A stretch of DNA of 32,515 nucleotides, taken from NCBI GenBank assembly GCA_016649675.1, contig JAENXG010000002.1, positions 1 to 32,515 on the forward strand. Direction: 5' to 3'. The notes beneath the pieces are model-generated. The model did no database searches, had not been told where the DNA came from, and saw nothing but the letters and a program-made list of their open reading frames with translations. The stretch comes from Methyloceanibacter sp. Lineage in GTDB: Bacteria > Pseudomonadota > Alphaproteobacteria > Rhizobiales > Methyloligellaceae. Made by a program: the position numbers and the translations under genes. Positions 14,601 through 22,076 of the stretch are shown one piece after another (positions within the stretch are counted from its first letter, which is position 1; each line of letters starts with the position of its first letter).

Positions 14601-15666
14601 TGTCGATCGTGCTCGACGCGGTGGAGATATCGCGGGCGACTTGCGCGCCTACGCCCTTCAGCGCCTCGCTGACCCGCACGCTGTTATTGGCAAGCGCCTC
14701 GCGCTCGGTGGCAAGCTCGCTGATCAGGTTCCTGACGCGAAGCTCGTTTTCGCCGTAGGACCGCTCGAGCGCCGCGACCTCGCTGTGCACCATGGCCTCG
14801 AGCTCGCTCGCCCGCCCGATGGCGCGTGAGATGCCGTCGTTCATCGCCGCCACCTGACGGCGGATGGTCTGCCCGACCGAGGCGACCGACTGTTCGGCAA
14901 GCTTGTCCGGCTCGGCGAGCCTGACCGCGACCTCGGTCATGGCCGAGGCCATCAGGCGGAGCTCCTGAGCGCGCCAGACAAGGAGTGCCAGGAACCAGAA
15001 AATGACGATAGGGACGAGGATGGCGACGGCCGCGGTGAGCGCCGAGGCGCTGCCGGCTAGGCCCGAGACGCCGCCCGCAGCAACCTGAGCCGAGATGAGC
15101 CCGAAGGCAAAGAAGCCGCCGATGATGAACCAGGCGACGGATGTGGCCAGCGCGATGAGGAACGGCGTCCGCGACGGCCTTTGCTGGAGGGCGAAGATCA
15201 GCCCGCCAATCGAGGGGAGGTCGTCGTTGGCCGGGGCAGACAATCTCCGCTGCGGGGGTGGACCGGCCGGGCGCCGCGTCCGCGTGAATTGCCGCGGGGG
15301 AGGCGGAGTGCCGGCCCCTGGCGCCACCTCGGCGAACTCGAGCGGCGGCTTCGCCTCCTCGGGCTGCTGCTGCAGCGGCTTCGGCTCTTCGCGTTTTGGG
15401 TCGGCGAACGCCTCGCGTTTTGGGTCGGCGAACGCGGCCTCGCGCGCTTTCTGCTCGCCGCCGCCGCCATCGCGCTTCCGCTGCTCGGCTTTCAGCCGCT
15501 CGGCCAAAGTGGTTCGCTTTGGAATATCGATGCCTCGGTCGAGGATCGGGGCATCGCCCGACTTTTCCTCCCGTGCCCGGGTCATCGCTTCAAGAGGATT
15601 TGGACTCTGGTCCTTGGCTCCCGGCACTGCTGTCCCAGACGGCGACTTCGCTTGCTCTTGCGCCAT
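11632..15666 (-). CDS. giant apolipoprotein-like repeat protein, growth-pole-ring (GPR)-like
   Basis: 1344 residues. Residues 1-160 are charged and Pro-rich (with AFADPKRE repeated twice), two membrane helices lie near 169-190 and 210-231, then coiled coil to about 1130. A core of about sixteen 22-residue repeats of the type LDKTLKDRTEAFxxxxxQGAxx lies near residues 430-820. A Pro-rich linker (about 1135-1235) precedes a conserved-looking C-terminal domain (LRLDEIARAIDHRTAAEVWQRFRAGERGVLG). The 22-mer (2 x 11) periodicity, N-terminal anchor and size class match the Agrobacterium growth-pole-ring protein, which forms a ring at the growing pole and organises peptidoglycan synthesis; that one is longer (about 2,100 residues). 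Start supported by GAGGA 7 bases upstream of the ATG. Homology is by architecture and is not proven. Confidence 0.7.
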   Translation of the reverse strand: MAQEQAKSPSGTAVPGAKDQSPNPLEAMTRAREEKSGDAPILDRGIDIPKRTTLAERLKAEQRKRDGGGGEQKAREAAFADPKREAFADPKREEPKPLQQQPEEAKPPLEFAEVAPGAGTPPPPRQFTRTRRPAGPPPQRRLSAPANDDLPSIGGLIFALQQRPSRTPFLIALATSVAWFIIGGFFAFGLISAQVAAGGVSGLAGSASALTAAVAILVPIVIFWFLALLVWRAQELRLMASAMTEVAVRLAEPDKLAEQSVASVGQTIRRQVAAMNDGISRAIGRASELEAMVHSEVAALERSYGENELRVRNLISELATEREALANNSVRVSEALKGVGAQVARDISTASSTIDKKLAERGLQLTELLVSRSSEAAEQVHKAQARVTEAVPGLLERLSKEQGRLSQVIEGATQNLAALESVVVQRTTSLDKTMKERTEALQTSLATRIKGLETSVAQGAILLDKTLKERTETFAASIGQGTAGLDKTMKDRTEAFTGLVSQGAVLFDNTLKQRTEALTVSIGQGAAALDKTLKDSTEALNASVAQGAVVLEKTLKDRTEAFTGLVSQGAVLFDNTLKQRTEALTVSIGQGAAALDNTLRQRTDALTNTIDALTNTIGQGAVILDKTLKDRTEAFVAQVGQGAGQLDKALRDRTEAFTGLVSQGAVVLDRTLQERTNALANAIGQGAAMLDKTLIDRTGGFNAMVDQRALLLDKQLIDRTGAFAAALDQRASLLDKSLHDRTAQFITAINQGTMALDKSLAERAEGFTNSLLQRVRSLETAISQQTGTLDKTMTERAQAVIMALAERLKAIDSTFSQRTAETDRMLGEHARATEATFGKQTAQLNQVLANNSAMIRQTADQVGAQSKEAVTILTSQTQTLRDVSRGLLEQIHGLTQRFENQGQAILTAAKALDSSNTKIDSILEGRHQAIIALLHTVNTKAKDLDNMMRSYAGMLENAMSGAEARAKQVGSALARDTAGQAQQALAQIERLREEAQAHTARAVTDLKGSFETIITQIGRQLEQMRGQFDNTSRGMREAAKQTATDLDGMRQDMQRRMEALPEHTAQATAAIRKAMTDQLKEIEAITPALTRAATQGTATQLAAIQANAPDPYRPPAMPRVEARPSAQYDLPPVARPASFPPRAEEARPAAGQFDLPPLPHFDARGRPVQGQDGGDLGQVAGGLAQQLSGAPQAPRGGAWGGGDLLPRAPEPDQGYAAGGQGFGTRAAPVQAASPNGQLRLDEIARAIDHRTAAEVWQRFRAGERGVLGRHIYSLDGQTTFDEISRRYDREGEFRVTVDRYIGDFERLLGDAEQSDPDGRMLQSYLTSENGRVYLLLAHASGRLR
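13190..14380 (-). repeat. 66-base tandem repeats coding 22-residue units
   Basis: About sixteen 66-base units in the repeat-protein gene. Two half units of 33 bases (LETSVAQGAIL and LETAISQQTGT) and one unit enlarged by 21 bases break the series. Bases 13877-14001 and 14075-14199 are identical over 125 bases except for one, with an offset of exactly 198 = 3 x 66, indicating a recent three-unit duplication or gene conversion. The periodicity belongs to the protein; it is not a CRISPR. Confidence 0.85.
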
Positions 15667-16084
15667 AACGCGTTCCTCGCACCGACGAAACTATATGAGA
15701 GAATGTGCGCGCCCTATACCCCAACCCCGCAAGCGGCGCGTAGCGTAAGCGGGCACCGCGCTAGCTCCCGGAAGAGTCTATCCGGAAGGGCCCCCGACGC
15801 ATTCCCCCTCTGCCTTCATCGTTAACGAATTTTTAGGGCTAAAAAAAGTTTAATCGGCAGGTATGGTTTACGCGCCATAAGACTTTAATTTTGCTGGCAG
15901 ATTCTGGTGCCCAGAGGGTGCGAATTGCGTAAGAAGGGATGCCTTGGTTGCAGGAAGGTAACGGTTGCGCCGCTTAAGGCCATCACAAAATCGCCTCGCC
16001 TCCTTCTGCACTGCACCCAAAAAGCGTCCCAATCGGACGTGAGGACTAGGCGCCCGATACGGACAAATCGAGGGGGAGAACTTC
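15667..16084. other. divergent intergenic region between repeat protein and Hpt gene
   Basis: 418 bases without a credible gene. It becomes AT-rich in the middle (GTTAACGAATTTTTAGGGCTAAAAAAAG), unlike the flanks. TTAA-CGAATTT-TTAG at 15822 is a CtrA-type site with one mismatch, in keeping with a polar-growth gene on one side and a phosphorelay gene on the other. CTATATGAG close to the repeat-protein start is AT-rich on both strands. The Hpt gene is preceded by GAGGGGGAGAAC, a good ribosome binding site. Promoter positions are not certain. Confidence 0.4.
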
Positions 16085-16477
16085 ATGGCGAGTGAAATGG
16101 CGGCGGCATGGATCGAAAGCGGGCCCCAAGGGCGGAAGGGGTCCGTGCGACCCGTCGATCTCGTCTACCTGTCGCGCTTCACCCTCGGCGAGCGCGCGCT
16201 CGAGCGCGAGGTGCTCGAGCTCTTCTGCACGCAGTCGCTCGTCTATCTCGAGCGGCTTAGCGGGGCGCAGTCCGACAAGGACTGGAAAGACGCAGCCCAT
16301 TCGCTCAAAGGATCGGCGCGGGCCATCGGCGCCTGGCGCACAGCGGAGGCTGCCGAACGCGCCGAGGCGCTCTCGGGCGACGCCTTGGCCAATTCCCGGG
16401 CTCGCAGCATAAGCGAGGTCGAAACCTCGTTGAGCGAGGCCAACACCTATATCGGCTCGCTGCTCATGGACAGCTGA
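16085..16477 (+). CDS. Hpt (histidine phosphotransfer) domain protein
   Basis: 130 residues, essentially one Hpt four-helix bundle. The phosphorylated histidine is His72 in AAHSLKGSARAIGA, which keeps the HxLKGxxxxxG consensus. Lengths and spacing of the helices (FTLGERALEREVLELFCTQSLVYLERL before, RTAEAAERAEALS after) are normal for the family. Hpt proteins shuttle phosphate between hybrid kinases and response regulators. CckA in this window is a hybrid kinase, but its dedicated phosphotransferase in alphaproteobacteria is ChpT, which is a different fold, so no pairing is claimed. It starts after a clear GGGGGAGAAC site. The next gene is 171 bases downstream. Confidence 0.85.
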   Translation: MASEMAAAWIESGPQGRKGSVRPVDLVYLSRFTLGERALEREVLELFCTQSLVYLERLSGAQSDKDWKDAAHSLKGSARAIGAWRTAEAAERAEALSGDALANSRARSISEVETSLSEANTYIGSLLMDS

Positions 16478-16489
16478 CGCGCGGACCCG

Positions 16490-16513
16490 AATAAAAAGCG
16501 CCGCGAAGGCGCT
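16490..16513 (-). terminator. hairpin with minus-strand U-tract between Hpt and ferredoxin genes
   Basis: AGCGCC-GCGAA-GGCGCT forms a 6-bp stem; on the minus strand it is followed by TTTTTATT. Both neighbouring genes read rightward, where the hairpin lacks a U-tract, so it either ends an antisense or small RNA coming from 16516-16640 (which holds an 8-bp CTCGCGCC/GGCGCGAG hairpin) or is a weak bidirectional terminator for the Hpt gene. Confidence 0.5.
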
Positions 16514-16648
16514 GGAGTCTCACTTTCAATTGCCCTATAGAGCACGGGCCGCGAGCGGGCACTCCTTCTCGCGCCTACACCTTTCGGGCGCGAGTGTCAG
16601 CCTCTGCCCGGTCCCCAAGATTGGACGACAGCTCAGCCCGCCAATGTC

Positions 16649-18006
<1,358 letters not shown>

Positions 18007-18055
18007 CGCCTCGCGTCGTTGGTCGTCTGGTTTCGCGGCCGTGAAACCCCTCACG

Positions 18056-18144
18056 AGTCATGGCCGGGCATGTCCCGGCCATCCACGTCTTTCACCTTGG
18101 CGAGGTCTTAATCGTGGATGCCCGCGACAAGCGCGGGCATGACG
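18056..18144. repeat. BIME-like double palindrome, copy 2
   Basis: Same organisation as copy 1: GTCATGGCCGGGCATGTCCCGGCCATCCACG, a spacer, then CGTGGATGCCCGCGACAAGCGCGGGCATGACG. The second hairpin has compensated changes (CCCGCG/CGCGGG), so pairing is preserved. It fills the gap between the reductase gene and the convergent methyltransferase gene. Confidence 0.85.
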
Positions 18145-18179
18145 AATTCGATGATCTAGCTGGTGCTTAACGCGCGCTG

Positions 18180-19190
18180 TCAGGCCAGCGAGCGGTAGAG
18201 CGAGATCTCGTAGGGGCTGAACAGCTTCACCTTGATGCGCTCCTGCAGGGGCAGCTCGAGACGCTGGAACACGCCGCTCTCGTCAATGAGATCGGTCGCC
18301 ACCGGATCGATGAGGATGAGATAGAGCCGGCGCGGCCGCTTGCGGTAGGAGACGACGAGGTTATGCAACACCTCGGCGAACACCTCCCGCGCGAACGGGT
18401 TGAAGAAGTAGTGGACGGACTCGCCCTCGGGCGGCCCGAGCGCGCTCGCATCATCGAGCACGCATTCGACCGTGCGGCATTTCATGCGGCTGCGCGGGAA
18501 CTGGGCGATGTTCATTATGGCGTCGTCGTGCAGCTCCTCGGCGAACTCGATGCCGCCGATGGCGGCGAAGGGGTGCTCTGAGGCGAGCAGCAGCACGCGC
18601 CCCTTGCCCGCGCCGTAATCGACGAAGGTCAGCCGCGAGAGATCGTAATCGATTGAGGCGAGCGTCCAGGCGAACAGGGCGCAGGGCGTCGGCCGGTAGT
18701 CGTGCCCATATTGCCGATTTTCGCCGCGGATGGTCAGGCCCGCGAGCGCCACGTGGTCCTTGGTCGGCACGAAGAAGAGCGACTCGGTGTGGCGGTCGAG
18801 CACGCGCTCATGCAGGCGGATGAGATATTCGCGGTAGTCGTGCCGCAGCCGCTCGGGACGCGTGAGATCCTTGAGCATGGCGCCCGTGCGCTCGAGCTCG
18901 GGCAAGACATTGTCGCGGCCGATCTCGACGGCGCGCGCGATCCCGACCTTGCTCGCGGCGACCGCGGTCGCGGTTCGATTTTTCGTCTTGTCGGCAAGAC
19001 GCGCCACGCGCTCAGCGGCACGGTCGTTGGTCGCGGCGGCGGGGGCTGCCTTGCGGCCAACCATCTTCGACCACGCTTCGCGGCTTGCGGCGAGCGCGTT
19101 CGTTGCGAGGTCTTTGACGCGCCGGCGCGACGGTGCGATGGGCTGCGATCCCGCCTTATCCGACCTGTGGGGTACGACCGACATGGACAA
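18180..19190 (-). CDS. class I SAM-dependent methyltransferase-like protein
   Basis: 336 residues. A Lys/Ala-rich N-terminal region (1-110) without clear domain precedes a Rossmann methyltransferase fold. Motif I is FVDYGAGKGRVLLLAS (residues 199-214), with the following acidic end of strand two in GGIEFAEEL and motif IV-like YFFNPF (ESVHYFFNPF). The NPF in place of the usual DPP or NPPY hints at a substrate other than DNA or N6-adenine. The target is unknown. The chosen start uses the first in-frame Met; a second Met two codons later is equally possible. Divergent from the sigma/anti-sigma pair. The basic N-terminus could bind RNA or membrane, but that is speculation. Confidence 0.6.
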   Translation of the reverse strand: MSMSVVPHRSDKAGSQPIAPSRRRVKDLATNALAASREAWSKMVGRKAAPAAATNDRAAERVARLADKTKNRTATAVAASKVGIARAVEIGRDNVLPELERTGAMLKDLTRPERLRHDYREYLIRLHERVLDRHTESLFFVPTKDHVALAGLTIRGENRQYGHDYRPTPCALFAWTLASIDYDLSRLTFVDYGAGKGRVLLLASEHPFAAIGGIEFAEELHDDAIMNIAQFPRSRMKCRTVECVLDDASALGPPEGESVHYFFNPFAREVFAEVLHNLVVSYRKRPRRLYLILIDPVATDLIDESGVFQRLELPLQERIKVKLFSPYEISLYRSLA

Positions 19191-19359
19191 TTATCCCCGC
19201 GCTTGCGCAAAGATTGGGCAGCTTGCCGCCCAAAGCAAGCGCTTTTTGCCAGCCGCTTCAAGGGCGCCAGGCTTGGTCCCCCCAAATATGCTATCCTTTT
19301 GATTCGCGTGGGGTGTTTCCGCGCGGCCAGCACTCACCCAAGCGGCGGGGGACGACTAG

Positions 19360-19923
19360 GTGCAGGCAGAGGAATTCCACGAATCTATACGGCCCGGCCT
19401 CATTGCCATGCTGCCGCGGCTGAAGCGCTTTGCCGACCTGATGGTGGGCGCGCGCAAGGAAGGTACCGCACTCCTTGGCCGGGCGCTTCAACGCATGCTC
19501 GCCGAGCAGCACCGCTACCAGCGGGGCACGGCGCTCGATCGCTGGGCCTTCGCCGAGCTCTATCGGCATTGGCTGAACGAGCTGCGCGGCCACGCCGATC
19601 CCATGGGCCAGGCGAAGACCGACGATGCGAGCTTCGAGCGTCTCTTCCGCAAAGAGGGGGGTGCGGAGGTCGACGCGCTGACAGCGAGCTTCCTCGGCAA
19701 TTTGCCGCCGCAGCAGCGCCTGACCCTGCTCCTCGTCTATGGCGAGAGATTCGACCACATCGATGCGGGGCGCGTGCTCGATGTTCCAGCCGACACGATC
19801 GGGGTACGTCTCGTCCGCATCAGCGCCACTCTCGCCGACCGGCTGAGCGCGCGCGGGCAAATGCTGCCGGGCGCCACGATCGAGACGCTCTACCCGGAAG
19901 GGCCTAGCAAGGGACTATCATGA
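19360..19923 (+). CDS. ECF-like sigma factor with degenerate region 2
   Basis: 187 residues. The C-terminal half is a good sigma region 4: FLGNLPPQQRLTLLLVYGERFDHIDAGRVLDVPADTIGVRLVRISATLADRL follows the helix-turn-helix pattern that reads a -35 element. The N-terminal part aligns in outline with region 2 (LPRLKRFADLM...LDRWAFAELYRHWLNELR), but the acidic DLVQE segment of region 2.2 that contacts core RNA polymerase is replaced by TALLGRALQRM. It starts with GTG 7 bases after GGGGGA. Its stop overlaps the anti-sigma start (ATGA), so the pair is co-translated. The degenerate region could mean altered core affinity or a regulator that no longer acts as sigma. Confidence 0.7.
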   Translation: MQAEEFHESIRPGLIAMLPRLKRFADLMVGARKEGTALLGRALQRMLAEQHRYQRGTALDRWAFAELYRHWLNELRGHADPMGQAKTDDASFERLFRKEGGAEVDALTASFLGNLPPQQRLTLLLVYGERFDHIDAGRVLDVPADTIGVRLVRISATLADRLSARGQMLPGATIETLYPEGPSKGLS

Positions 19924-20834
19924 CCGAACTCAGCGACGAACTGCTCGTGGCCTATGTCGACGGACAGCTGGCACGCAAACAGACCCGCGCGGTGGAGAAG
20001 GTGCTTGCGCAAGACGACGTCATCGCGCGGCGTGTCGATGCGCTGAAGGACGCCCACGGCCGGCTCGAGGCAGCCTTCGAGGCCATCCTCGCCGGCGAAG
20101 AGATCGACGTCTCGGCGAAGTCTGGTCCGCAACGCCCCGGAGTGTTCATCGAGTGGGCGACCGCGGCGAAGGTTGCGCTTGCCGGCGCGGGCCTCGCCGC
20201 CGCGCTCGTTCTGGCGATCGCCGGCTATGGCTGGCCGCTCGTCATGCCCGAGCTCGCCCGCCATCCTTCCGGCGCGACCGATCCGGACACTGTGGGCAGC
20301 CTCCCACCCTCATGGCAGGAGGAGGCCGCACGCGCGCAAGCACTTCTCGGCCGCGCAAGCTTGGAGGTTGGCCTTGAGAGCCAGGGCAATCACGACCTCA
20401 TCGCCTTCCAGCTCGGCCAGGCGATCGGGCCTGGCCTCAAGCTTCCCGATCTTCAGCCCCAAGGGTTCCGCTTCGTGCGGGCCCAGCTTTTGCGCGCAGG
20501 CGAGGAGCCTCTGGCGCAACTCTTATATCTCGGCACGAGCGGCGCGCCCCTTGCGCTCTACGCAAAGAAAGGTGGGGAAGGGAGCGGCGCCGTCTTCAAG
20601 CAATATGGCACGATCGGAAGCGTGGCGTGGTCGGAAGACGGTATCGCCTATCTCCTTGCCGGAGAGGGCGACCAAGCAAGCTTGATGCAGCTTGCTGCGC
20701 GCATCGCACAGGAACCGCAGGCGCCCGCCGCATCCGAAGCGGCATCGCACCCGGCACCTCGGCTCTCGGACCCGCAGAGCCCGTCTTACTCTCCGCTGCC
20801 AAAGCCTCTGACCGAACCCACGCCGGCACCTTAG
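19920..20834 (+). CDS. membrane anti-sigma factor (RsiW-like, no zinc motif)
   Basis: 304 residues. The N-terminal part (MTELSDELLVAYVDGQLARKQTRAVEKVLAQDDVIARRVDALKDAHGRL) matches the cytoplasmic anti-sigma helix bundle but has no HxxxCxxC zinc motif. One transmembrane helix lies near 78-105 (AKVALAGAGLAAALVLAIAGYGWPLV). The periplasmic part (about 106-270) has alternating strands, with FRFVRAQLLRAGEEPLAQLLYL and YGTIGSVAWSEDGIAYLLAGE typical of alphaproteobacterial anti-sigma partners, then a Pro/Ser/Thr-rich tail. It overlaps the sigma gene by 4 bases. Regulated proteolysis or sensing in the periplasm is known for the family; the signal here is unknown. Convergent with the following lipoprotein gene. 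Confidence 0.7.
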   Translation: MTELSDELLVAYVDGQLARKQTRAVEKVLAQDDVIARRVDALKDAHGRLEAAFEAILAGEEIDVSAKSGPQRPGVFIEWATAAKVALAGAGLAAALVLAIAGYGWPLVMPELARHPSGATDPDTVGSLPPSWQEEAARAQALLGRASLEVGLESQGNHDLIAFQLGQAIGPGLKLPDLQPQGFRFVRAQLLRAGEEPLAQLLYLGTSGAPLALYAKKGGEGSGAVFKQYGTIGSVAWSEDGIAYLLAGEGDQASLMQLAARIAQEPQAPAASEAASHPAPRLSDPQSPSYSPLPKPLTEPTPAP

Positions 20835-20850
20835 CCGCGAACGGCGGCGC

Positions 20851-21294
20851 TCACCGCGCCATGCGCGCCGAGGGCGTGTAGTCCCCGGCGAGAAAGCGGT
20901 TGAGGTCGAGCCTGATCGCTGCGGTGCGCTCTTTGTTGCAGTAGTTGAGGTCGTCCTTGATGGTGTCGAACACCGACTGGCGGGTGTAGTCGTAGGCGCG
21001 CGCGATCTTCGGTATCTGCTCGGGCGGTATGCCTGAGCGCGCTTCGGCCGCGAGGAAGTCGGATCGGAGCTGATCGGGATTGAAGACGAAGCCGCAATGG
21101 GTCGCCCGCGCCGAGGTCCACCCCACCTGCATCGGCCTCGCCAGAGGATCCTCGGGCGCCACGGTGCGGGCCTCGATCTCCGTGGACGCGCCTTCTTTAT
21201 TCCTGAGCTTGCCCACGCTGCTGCATGCCGACAGAGCAACGAGGAGCGCCGCGGCAAATGCCGCATAGACCGCGATCTTTGAGGTCCCTCCCAT
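20851..21294 (-). CDS. putative lipoprotein, function unknown
   Basis: 147 residues. The start MGGTSKIAVYAAFAAALLVALSAC has a hydrophobic core and a lipobox LSAC, predicting lipid attachment at Cys24. The mature region includes THCGFVFNPDQLRSDFLAAEARSGIPPEQIPKIARAYDYTRQSVFDTIKDDLNYC, a helical stretch with two Cys that could pair. I do not recognise the family, although similar small lipoproteins occur in Hyphomicrobiales. No good Shine-Dalgarno is visible. It lies just downstream (on its own strand) of a minus-strand terminator, so it should have its own promoter in the 65 bases between. Confidence 0.65.
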   Translation of the reverse strand: MGGTSKIAVYAAFAAALLVALSACSSVGKLRNKEGASTEIEARTVAPEDPLARPMQVGWTSARATHCGFVFNPDQLRSDFLAAEARSGIPPEQIPKIARAYDYTRQSVFDTIKDDLNYCNKERTAAIRLDLNRFLAGDYTPSARMAR

Positions 21295-21358
21295 GGCGGG
21301 GCGATCTTATCGGTCGCGCGCCGGGAGCTAAAGGGGCGATAACGGGCTGAAACGGGCG

Positions 21359-21401
21359 CTAAAAACAGGAAAGGCGGAGCTTTGCGGCCCCGCCTCCCTG
21401 T
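21359..21401 (-). terminator. long minus-strand rho-independent terminator
   Basis: On the minus strand ACAGGGAGGCGGGGCC-GCAAA-GCTCCGCCTTTCCTGT is followed by TTTTTAG. Positions that are A-C mismatches on the plus strand become G-U wobble pairs on the minus strand, giving a helix of about 13 pairs or more. That strand bias shows which strand is transcribed. No annotated gene ends here on the minus strand. Confidence 0.75.
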
Positions 21402-21667
21402 ACGATGTCGGCCTCACGCCCGTTCGGGACGATCAGTCGGCGCTCGCCGAGACCTTTCGGTCTCTGGACCACGCGCTCGGCTCCATGGTTGCCCATGCAG
21501 CGGCGGCGTGACCCGACCTCGGTCCTTATTTAGCGTCGCGTTGCTACGACGTGGTTCCCGCCCTGGCCGGGCTGGAGCCTGATCAGCGGTGGCATGCGCG
21601 GCGCAAAGTACCCTGTCGGTTCCGCCTCACGGTATTGCGGCGGTGCCGCCAGACCGCGGCACTTTGC
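21365..21667 (-). ncRNA. candidate structured RNA on the minus strand
   Basis: Upstream of the terminator, the minus strand folds into successive hairpins: GAGACC-GAAA-GGTCTC (21464-21449) and CATGG-GCAA-CCATG (21497-21484), both with GNRA tetraloops only on this strand; CGTCG/CGACG (21551-21534); and a GCAAAGT...ACTTTGC outer stem (21667-21603) enclosing two GC-rich hairpins. I looked for signature motifs of RNase P RNA, SRP RNA, tmRNA and cobalamin riboswitch and found none. A conserved RNA of unknown kind or a decayed one are both possible. The 5' end and promoter are not resolved. Short frames such as MPPLIRLQPGQGGNHVVATRR lie inside it. Confidence 0.4.
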
Positions 21668-22076
21668 ACTTGCTCATTCCTCCGCCTTTAGCCGCCCATG
21701 GCAATGGACGACATTGGGCTTGCCTTGCCCCGTGAGCTTCACGTCTGCTTCCGATGCCGCCGGATTTCTCCACCGGCACTTTCCACAACCGCTCCAGTCA
21801 CAAACCAAGCATACATGAGCAAGCGCGAGGCGCATGGGGGAAGGAGAGGCTTATCCCCGCTATCCACCGCTCTGGTGGCGACGTGAGGAACTGGAGCGGG
21901 GGATGCCATCGCCTGGGTCCGTTGCCGCAGGCTCAATCCCGTCCTTGGCGCAAAGGGCCCGAGGGGAACGCGCTTGCTGGATGAAGCGCTTCCCATGGCC
22001 TCGAAGATGGTTAAACTAACGCCTTCGCGCGAGTGGGTTTCTGCGCGTTCCTGGCGGCGTTTTCCCGGGTAGATCC
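21668..22076. other. intergenic region without a recognised gene
   Basis: Roughly 410 bases between the candidate RNA and the next gene. Small frames exist on both strands (for example one ending PWPRRWLN on the plus strand, and MASPAPVPHVATRAVDS on the minus strand), but none has a recognisable domain together with a good ribosome binding site. Base composition is less skewed than in coding DNA nearby. It may hold promoters or decayed coding sequence; I see nothing firm. Confidence 0.4.

Noticed and set aside
21330-21511. Plus-strand open frame ending LGSMVAHAAAA
   Set aside because: It reads like protein for about 50 codons but has no usable start codon before the last few residues and runs through the minus-strand terminator. 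At most a relic.
21405-21720. RNase P RNA, SRP RNA or tmRNA as identity of the structured minus-strand RNA
   Set aside because: The conserved strings of these RNAs (GAGGAAAGTCCGGGCT, GGAAGGAAGCAGC, a peptide-tag frame of the ANDN type) are not present on either strand.
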